Below the pieces are notes generated by a model. It was not told where the DNA came from and made no database searches. It saw only the letters and a program-made list of their open reading frames with translations. A DNA stretch of 10,936 nucleotides from JBAZDV01 sp041669745 (lineage in GTDB: Archaea > Thermoplasmatota > Thermoplasmata > Methanomassiliicoccales > Methanomethylophilaceae): positions 1 to 10,936 of the forward strand of contig JBAYAO010000044.1 of the NCBI GenBank assembly GCA_041669745.1, read 5' to 3'. The position numbers and the translations under genes are program-made. Numbering within the stretch: position 1 is the stretch's first letter; every line of letters starts with the position of its first letter. Shown here in pieces: positions 6,277 through 10,936 of the stretch.

Positions 6277-6707
6277 TTAAGACCCTCCAGGAATTCCTTT
6301 GCCTTTGCAACGAAAAGCTTCCCGCCTTCCTCGTCCTCCGGGTATGTTACGTGGAGTGTAGGAATTTTGCGTCTTTTGATAAGATATTTCACCATCATGT
6401 TTGAACGCTCACAACCGACACATCCGAACGCAAAAGGTGCATCATCCATGATTATGGCCGCATCGGCGGAATCGATCAGGGGTCCCCATACTGCCATCCT
6501 CCCCCTTATCCCAGATGGGACCTCTATCCCGGCATACTTCAGACCCTTGACGACGTCGTCTAGAGTGACGTTCATCGGCGGCATATCTATCTCCATATTG
6601 TCGATCCTCTCCTGGATCGCAGCCATGGTGCTGAGCGGCTCATGGCCGAACCTTTCCACTATGTCGTACAGTATCAGACTGTTCGGAGGATCTATGAATA
6701 CCTTCAT
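6273..6707 (-). CDS. mmp5: Methanogenesis marker protein 5
   Basis: Mmp5 is a small methanogen-specific protein of unknown function, 144 aa from the chosen start. It opens with MKVFIDPPNSLILYDIVERFG, and the C-terminal half holds FAFGCVGCERSN (93-103), a CxxC pair (C96, C99) suited to a metal or Fe-S site, then a helix and IPTLHVTYPEDEEGG (115-129). No membrane segment or signal is present. A frame five codons longer begins at 6722, but GAGGTGA (6712-6718) lies just before ATG 6707, which is therefore preferred. That ATG shares its A with the TGA of mmp6 (TGATG), and the gene's own stop overlaps the mmp15 start (ATGA). Constant association with mmp6, mmp15 and mmp17 suggests a part in MCR maturation or activation, not demonstrated here. 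Confidence 0.9.
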   Translation of the reverse strand: MKVFIDPPNSLILYDIVERFGHEPLSTMAAIQERIDNMEIDMPPMNVTLDDVVKGLKYAGIEVPSGIRGRMAVWGPLIDSADAAIIMDDAPFAFGCVGCERSNMMVKYLIKRRKIPTLHVTYPEDEEGGKLFVAKAKEFLEGLK

Positions 6708-7126
6708 CAGCTCACCTCGCATATTTTCTTGAATTTATCGATCGAAAGTTGTTCCCTGACCGGAACCTCTTTGGCCTGTTCGCCTCTGTCCATGGCATCC
6801 AATCCTGCATTCACCACGGCGAGCGTCTTCCATTCTGATTCCAGTTGTGCGAATCCGGGCCTCGTCCCGTGATGTGCACGGCACCTCCTCGGATCTCCGC
6901 ACGGATATGCCCTGACCTTGGAGAATATTCCATTGTTGTCCAATTTCCTTATCTCGTCACGGATCTCATGCACCTCCGCTTTTGGACCCTCGACAAGACA
7001 TCCGTAACAGGTCTCTTTGACAGTGACCTCCTTACCCATCGACTGCACGGCCCTCGCCAATTGATTGGGTGTGATCATGGATGCCGGCGAGATCATCAGT
7101 AGTCTTGTCTCTCTCTCCTCGCTCAT
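6707..7126 (-). CDS. mmp6: Methanogenesis marker protein 6
   Basis: Mmp6 (139 aa) is a methanogen-specific protein of unknown biochemical role. Family hallmarks are visible: an N-terminal segment RLLMISPASMITPNQLARAV (8-27), ETCYGCLVEG with C40 and C43 (39-47), and the signature PCGDPRRCRAHHGTRPGF (75-92), which contains C76, C82 and two adjacent histidines. C136 lies near the C-terminus. The dense Cys/His/Arg motif suggests metal or cluster binding, or contact with an anionic cofactor; both are inference. The product is predicted cytoplasmic. GAGAGG precedes the ATG, which overlaps the mmp3 stop by four bases (ATGA). The downstream junction to mmp5 is TGATG. Confidence 0.92.
   Translation of the reverse strand: MSEERETRLLMISPASMITPNQLARAVQSMGKEVTVKETCYGCLVEGPKAEVHEIRDEIRKLDNNGIFSKVRAYPCGDPRRCRAHHGTRPGFAQLESEWKTLAVVNAGLDAMDRGEQAKEVPVREQLSIDKFKKICEVS
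6712..6718 (-). promoter_or_regulatory. Ribosome-binding site of mmp5 inside mmp6
   Basis: GAGGTGA precedes ATG 6707 by 4 bases and lies within the last codons of mmp6. It excludes the upstream in-frame ATG at 6722 as the main start. Confidence 0.7.
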
Positions 7127-8640
7127 AATTTCCTCTCCGTAATGTATACGATATCGTCTTCCTTGAGATCCTTCATGAACCTATCCAGATCATCGTCGAA
7201 CCTTCCAAAGATGTTTGTTGCGTATCCCTCTTCACCGGTAGGGCCGTATTCCTTGCTGTCGGTCAGCCTGATCCCGATCAATCCACGATAGGGCCTTACC
7301 TGGTTGGTGACCCCGAGATCACCGCGCCTGCACCTTTTGAACGGATCGTGGGGATATAGAACCTGCCCTCTGACATCGTCCCCTTCAAATGTTATCATCG
7401 GCATATCCTCGAATGTGAAATGAACCTTCATGGAACCGATCGACTTGTGGCTGAGACCTGTGACTTTTTCGAAATAACGTACCGTTTCAGGGGCTTTCTT
7501 TCTGTCCAATGCGACTTTGAATATACCTTCCTTGGGAACGCCCAACGTCTCTACCTCTTTATCTCTCAAGGCTATGATCGTCAGTTCCGGCGTCTGCTCC
7601 GCTATTATCGCATCATCTGATGTGTCCCCCGTTCTTCTCTGTTTCACACCGGCAGCCGCAAGGAAGACCTCCCCTTCCTTCTGCGTCATTCCGACAGACA
7701 GCAGCCGCTGGGGTGACGTAAGAACGCTGAGATTGTCACCCGCCTTCGCGACCGAGGCTATCTCCATTCCGTTCAATATACGGCCGACATCGTTATGGGC
7801 GATGATCATCTGCCTTCTGTCCCTGTAGAAGAACACACGTCCCAATCCCTCCCCTGAATTTCTGACGGTCACTGAACCTCTGTTCCTGACCGCATGCGGT
7901 TCGTCCGGAATGGCCACATCCTTGTCGTCGGAACATGCTGCATAGCTTCCCGTCGCATCGGATATCCTCATAAATCCCTTGCTTGCCAAGATGAGAACAT
8001 GCTCGGAAGATTCCGGCGCATGCTCGTTCAACTCTATCAACACATGGGTGTCGATCCTGTAACCCTCTTCCAGTCTGTATTTGAGATCCGATGTGACTAT
8101 GACGTTATCCGTACTCGTTTCCGACGTCACTGGCCTTATCCCTGTTATCTGGTCGCCCTCCTTCAGGACATCTAATATGTGCCTTCCCTTGGTTATGCGG
8201 CCTATGTTACCTATCTTAGCACCGTATGACCTCTTGTGATCTTCCTTTGCGATCATGATGTATGTTGTGTTGTTATCGAATCCGCCCAACGAGAAGAAGC
8301 AATCATAACGTTTGTACGTGCGAACCTCTCTGTCGACTGGGATGTCTGTAACGAAAGAACCGAAGGCAGCGATATCATGGGTTACCCACCTGGCCGTGAT
8401 CCCTTCTATTTCCCTCATGGATGTTTTCCAGATCTCGGCGGCTTTAGCATCCTCCAGATGTATGACTAATGATCCCAAAGACGTAATTATCTCGAAGTCG
8501 TTGGACTCCATGGTCGTCTTCTCGGTCGACAGATGTACCGAGATCAGCGTATCTTTGACATAGTGCTCACCTTTGACGGCATCTTTCAAGGTGGCCTTCT
8601 CCCCGAGTATCTTTTCGCTGCCGTTAACAATGACCTTCAT
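7123..8640 (-). CDS. mmp3: Methanogenesis marker protein 3 (UPF0288 family)
   Basis: Mmp3 (505 aa, normal family length) is a methanogen-specific protein reported in the MCR activation complex. The N-terminus MKVIVNGSEKILGEKATLKD looks like a small ubiquitin/TGS-like beta-grasp module (about 1-65). A middle part (about 80-260) includes ARWVTHDIAAFGSF (83-96) and SLGGFDNNTTYIMI (117-130). A beta-rich C-terminal region (about 265-505) is compatible with the cyclophilin-like fold proposed for the family; DPFKRCRRGDLGVTNQVRPYRG (432-453) and GPTGEEGYATNIFGRF (466-481) are distinctive. Cysteines are few (114, 236, 437). No membrane segment is seen. GGTGA lies 6 bases before the ATG, which overlaps the mcrC stop (ATGA). 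It may be a scaffold in the activation complex, an inference from association only. Confidence 0.92.
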   Translation of the reverse strand: MKVIVNGSEKILGEKATLKDAVKGEHYVKDTLISVHLSTEKTTMESNDFEIITSLGSLVIHLEDAKAAEIWKTSMREIEGITARWVTHDIAAFGSFVTDIPVDREVRTYKRYDCFFSLGGFDNNTTYIMIAKEDHKRSYGAKIGNIGRITKGRHILDVLKEGDQITGIRPVTSETSTDNVIVTSDLKYRLEEGYRIDTHVLIELNEHAPESSEHVLILASKGFMRISDATGSYAACSDDKDVAIPDEPHAVRNRGSVTVRNSGEGLGRVFFYRDRRQMIIAHNDVGRILNGMEIASVAKAGDNLSVLTSPQRLLSVGMTQKEGEVFLAAAGVKQRRTGDTSDDAIIAEQTPELTIIALRDKEVETLGVPKEGIFKVALDRKKAPETVRYFEKVTGLSHKSIGSMKVHFTFEDMPMITFEGDDVRGQVLYPHDPFKRCRRGDLGVTNQVRPYRGLIGIRLTDSKEYGPTGEEGYATNIFGRFDDDLDRFMKDLKEDDIVYITERKL

Positions 8641-9275
8641 TGCTGTTCACCTTTTTCCGAAGAATCCGGAAGCGTTCTCAACACCTTTGATACGATCTCA
8701 TCCAATTTATCCTGCGGACAGGAGACACCTCGTATTACACCGTTGACTATCTCCTCTATGCTGCCCTTTGTGTTGATGTCCTTGTCCTGTGGCATTACCA
8801 ACCTAGTCTTCACTCCGATAGCTGCAAAATCCTCGAAATCGACCGGACATTGCGATACTATCACCGCAGGGATGTTCACATTCCTCAGTATCAGCCTTGC
8901 CTTCCAGATTATATGACTGCGAACGTTTCCAAGATGGACCAGCGCAACCTTGAACTGCTGGATCCTCTCGACTTCCAGAGGATCAAGACCGAAGCACTGT
9001 GCATGCGATACATCCTCCGCATCAGCTGGAACACCTCCTCCCGCATTCACGACAAGAACAGAGGTATCGATACCTTCTTCCCTCAGTGCATATGTGATCT
9101 CACACACCGGTTTGGTTATGTGCCTTTTTCCTGGCCCCATGGCTATGGCGACCACATCCCTTCCGCTGTCGGAGATTGTTGCCCTCTGAGCAAGCCCGCC
9201 GCCCATGCCCATTCCCATGGATTCACGGCATTCGACAAAACTCAGATACCTGCCGATCTTCTGTTTCACGCTCAC
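8637..9275 (-). CDS. mcrC: Methyl-coenzyme M reductase operon protein C
   Basis: McrC is not a subunit of the mature MCR hexamer but is reported as part of its activation complex. The 212-aa product has the family signature VECRESMGMGMGGGLAQRAT (14-33), then GPGKRHITKPVCEI (47-60), a central segment with VVNAGGG (75-81), LGNVRSHIIWKARL (115-128) and IPAVIVSQCP (135-144). Cysteines are at 16, 58, 94, 143 and 186. Residues 40-145 resemble the core of Mmp7. The reading frame starts with GTG 9275, overlapping the atwA stop (GTGA), but a GGTGA at 9276-9280 abuts it. The in-frame GTG at 9269, two codons later, has ideal 6-base spacing and may be the true start. Here mcrC lies beside atwA and the mmp genes, not inside an mcrBDCGA operon; no MCR structural gene is in the window. 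Confidence 0.92.
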   Translation of the reverse strand: MSVKQKIGRYLSFVECRESMGMGMGGGLAQRATISDSGRDVVAIAMGPGKRHITKPVCEITYALREEGIDTSVLVVNAGGGVPADAEDVSHAQCFGLDPLEVERIQQFKVALVHLGNVRSHIIWKARLILRNVNIPAVIVSQCPVDFEDFAAIGVKTRLVMPQDKDINTKGSIEEIVNGVIRGVSCPQDKLDEIVSKVLRTLPDSSEKGEQQ

Positions 9276-10891
9276 TCACCATTTTCAGTGGCATGCTTCT
9301 TCTCGATGTTGTCAAAGTTGGAAACGATCTCTTCCGGTCTTCCTATTGTCACTATCTTACCGCCTTCCATCAAAACTGCACGGTCGCAGCAGTTGACTAT
9401 GAAGTCCATATCGTGACTCACGACTATGAATGTTTCTCCGAGGTCCTTCCTCGCTTTGAGAACTGCCTTTGCGACCGTGACCTTCGTTATCGGGTCCATG
9501 GTCCCTGTCGGCTCGTCCAGTATAACGATACGCGGTTCCTTAATCAACACCTGTGCGAATGCGATCCTTTGACACTCTCCTACAGAAAGTGAATCCGGAT
9601 ACGAGAATAGTACCTTCTCTACATCGTCATCTGAAAATCCTACACTTAGCAGAACCTGAACGGCTTTGACCCTGGCAAGTTCCGCGGGCATCTTCATCCC
9701 TATGCACGCAGTCAGATTCCTCAGAACCGTATCGAACGGGTACAGCGTATACTCCTGATGGAGGAAGCCTATGTAGGGCGTTGCTCTTCCCTTGCCCATA
9801 AATCCGGACTCGGACATGTCGATCCAATCCTCTCCGATCTTGATTTTCACACTGCCGGATGTCGCAGGCGTCATCCCGGCGATCATACGTGATGTCGTGG
9901 TCTTTCCTGCACCCGAGAGACCCACTAGTGCAAAGACCTCGTTCTCCTTTATATCGAACGATACGCCGTCCACAGCCTTGACAACCCCTCTCACAACAGA
10001 GAAGTAGTGTTTCTTCGCATTATCGACGACTATGAAAGGTTCGCCGAGTTCCGTAGCCGCCTGTTTCTCGAAGTGGTAGTCCTCCATGAATTTGGACGTG
10101 ACCTTCTTGGGATCGTCCTGGGCGATCACATTCCCCGCATCCAGCCATATAGCCTCATCCGCCATCCTGTCAATGGCTTCCGGCCAGTGGGATGCGAAAA
10201 TCATGCACACGTTGTTTTCACGTACGTACTTCACCAATCTGTCATGTACTATCTCCGCGGTGTAGGGGTCCAGTGTACCTGTCGGTTCATCCGCAAGGAA
10301 GAACAGCGGATTCTTCGCCAGCTGTCTCGCCAAAACGACCCTCTGCTTCTCTCCGCCCGAGAGATCTCTGGCTATGTGTGTCGTTCTGTGCGTCATATTG
10401 ACGAAAGACAGAAGTTCTATGGTTCTGTCTATCCTTTCCCTTTCAGAAACTTCGGTCCCTATTGCTTCAAGTATGTTCTCCATCACCGTAGCATCGCCAA
10501 ACAATGCAAATGTTCTCTGGAGCATTATCGATATACGTCCCTTGAGCTCTTGCCGCAGCGGATCACGTTCCGGCAGCGCCCAGAAATCGATCCATATCGT
10601 TTCCGTTTCTCCACCGCATTTGGAACACGCCTCCCCTTCGAACGGAACGTCCAAATGACCGCATTTGCAACAACGGTTCACGTGATAGAGAACCTTTCCC
10701 TCGTCAGGTGCATATTCGACTGTTCCCCTGATCATATGAATAAGGACGCTCTTTCCCGCAGCACTCTTTCCGATGAGTCCCAATATCCTCCCGGTAGACA
10801 GCGTGGCAGTGACATTTTTGAGTACCGTCCTTCCTTCAAACTTCTTCGATACATTCTCTATTTTGAGCATATCGACTCTGTTACGGGCCAT
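9272..10891 (-). CDS. atwA: MCR activation component A2, soluble double ABC ATPase
   Basis: AtwA (component A2) is the ATP-binding protein required for reductive activation of MCR. The 539-aa chain has two nucleotide-binding domains and no membrane segments, so it is a soluble ATPase and not a transporter. NBD1: Walker A GKSAAGKS (41-48), Q-loop Q125, signature LSGGEKQR (177-184), Walker B FFLADEPTGTLD (197-208), H235. It contains an inserted zinc-ribbon-like element with C74, C77, C89 and C92. NBD2: Walker A GLSGAGKTT (324-332), Q379, variant signature LSVGECQR (435-442), Walker B IVILDEPTGTMD (455-466), H493. ATG 10891 has no clear ribosome-binding site but lies at the expected start of transcription behind a TATA box, suggesting a leaderless mRNA. 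An internal ATG at 10870 is the alternative. The stop overlaps mcrC (GTGA). This is the first gene of the operon. Confidence 0.93.
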   Translation of the reverse strand: MARNRVDMLKIENVSKKFEGRTVLKNVTATLSTGRILGLIGKSAAGKSVLIHMIRGTVEYAPDEGKVLYHVNRCCKCGHLDVPFEGEACSKCGGETETIWIDFWALPERDPLRQELKGRISIMLQRTFALFGDATVMENILEAIGTEVSERERIDRTIELLSFVNMTHRTTHIARDLSGGEKQRVVLARQLAKNPLFFLADEPTGTLDPYTAEIVHDRLVKYVRENNVCMIFASHWPEAIDRMADEAIWLDAGNVIAQDDPKKVTSKFMEDYHFEKQAATELGEPFIVVDNAKKHYFSVVRGVVKAVDGVSFDIKENEVFALVGLSGAGKTTTSRMIAGMTPATSGSVKIKIGEDWIDMSESGFMGKGRATPYIGFLHQEYTLYPFDTVLRNLTACIGMKMPAELARVKAVQVLLSVGFSDDDVEKVLFSYPDSLSVGECQRIAFAQVLIKEPRIVILDEPTGTMDPITKVTVAKAVLKARKDLGETFIVVSHDMDFIVNCCDRAVLMEGGKIVTIGRPEEIVSNFDNIEKKHATENGE

Positions 10892-10902
10892 ACGCCTGTT
10901 AT

Positions 10903-10910
10903 CACATGTG
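10903..10910. promoter_or_regulatory. CACATGTG palindrome in the atwA promoter
   Basis: An 8-bp perfect palindrome lies between the candidate TATA box and the atwA start. It could be a regulator half-site pair, but eight bases are weak evidence, and its core is out of register with the 12-bp palindrome at 3058-3069. Confidence 0.25.
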
Positions 10911-10911
10911 G

Positions 10912-10919
10912 TTATAAAA
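10912..10919 (-). promoter_or_regulatory. Candidate TATA box for the MCR-activation operon
   Basis: TTTTATAA on the minus strand is centred about 25 bases before ATG 10891. This places the predicted transcription start on or next to the start codon. With no ribosome-binding site before atwA, the operon mRNA is probably leaderless. No other promoter-like gap exists down to 3125, since all later genes overlap or nearly abut. Confidence 0.6.
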
Positions 10920-10936
10920 TAACATTGAAAATAAGC

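Larger units (their letters stand above)
3125..10891 (-). other. MCR-activation operon (nine genes)
   Basis: Transcription order is atwA, mcrC, mmp3, mmp6, mmp5, mmp15, mmp17, mmp7, DUF123. The junctions are GTGA, ATGA, ATGA, TGATG, ATGA, a 10-base gap, TGATG and ATGA. All nine genes end in TGA. There is room for only one promoter, before atwA, and one T-tract terminator lies after the last gene. Such packing implies a single polycistronic mRNA with translational coupling throughout. Confidence 0.85.

Noticed and set aside
8850..9592. + strand frames of 188 and 138 codons opposite mcrC and atwA
   Set aside because: They lie opposite strongly conserved motifs of McrC and AtwA and show no protein family features.
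9272..10891. Reading atwA as an ABC transporter ATPase or oligopeptide importer component
   Set aside because: There is no permease or binding-protein gene nearby, two ATPase domains lie in one chain with a zinc-ribbon insert, and the neighbours are mcrC and mmp genes, all typical of component A2.
1..10936. CRISPR arrays, insertion sequences, prophage or toxin-antitoxin genes
   Set aside because: No regularly spaced repeats, transposase motifs, terminal inverted repeats or phage-like genes were seen on either strand.

Overview
The window comes from a methanogenic (or at least MCR-bearing) euryarchaeon. On the minus strand it carries the gene set tied to methyl-coenzyme M reductase (MCR) maturation and activation: atwA, mcrC, mmp3, mmp6, mmp5, mmp15, mmp17 and mmp7. 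The left edge holds the 3' part of an archaeal-type RNase P RNA gene. Intermediate G+C, GGAGG/GGTG ribosome-binding sites, TATA-type promoters and a stand-alone GlcD-like oxidoreductase would fit Methanomassiliicoccales, but that order-level placement is an inference from gene content and memory, not proven by the sequence.

Layout, left to right. Bases 1 to about 205 (+): rnpB, truncated by the window edge. Bases 206-605: an AT-rich, gene-free spacer with a pyrimidine-rich probable rnpB terminator, a 15-bp direct repeat pair and the promoter of the next gene. Bases 606-1292 (+): a HAD-superfamily phosphatase, ending in TAG. Bases 1293-1407: a convergent spacer with a small GAAA-loop hairpin. 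Bases 1408-3018 (-): a GlcD/D-lactate-dehydrogenase-like FAD oxidoreductase with its own promoter and a perfect 12-bp palindrome where transcription should start. Bases 3125-10891 (-): one very compact operon, transcribed atwA > mcrC > mmp3 > mmp6 > mmp5 > mmp15 > mmp17 > mmp7 > DUF123/GIY-YIG nuclease-like gene.

How the operon works together. MCR catalyses the last step of methanogenesis and is active only when the nickel of its F430 cofactor is Ni(I). Reaching that state needs ATP and a low-potential electron donor. AtwA (component A2) is the soluble ABC-type ATPase long known to be required. McrC and the methanogenesis marker proteins Mmp3, Mmp7 and Mmp17 have been linked to an activation complex. 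Mmp15 has the fold and the two conserved cysteines of the ATP-driven [4Fe-4S] activators of 2-hydroxyacyl-CoA dehydratases, and Mmp5 and Mmp6 carry conserved cysteine motifs. Seven of the eight junctions overlap by 1 or 4 bases; the eighth has a 10-base gap in which the stop codon is part of the next ribosome-binding site. This points to one mRNA, tight translational coupling and near-stoichiometric output.

Points that stand out: clear internal homology between McrC and Mmp7; a GIY-YIG-type DUF123 gene translationally coupled to the end of the MCR-activation operon; the cysteine layout of Mmp15; candidate leaderless promoters; and the palindrome in front of the flavoprotein gene.
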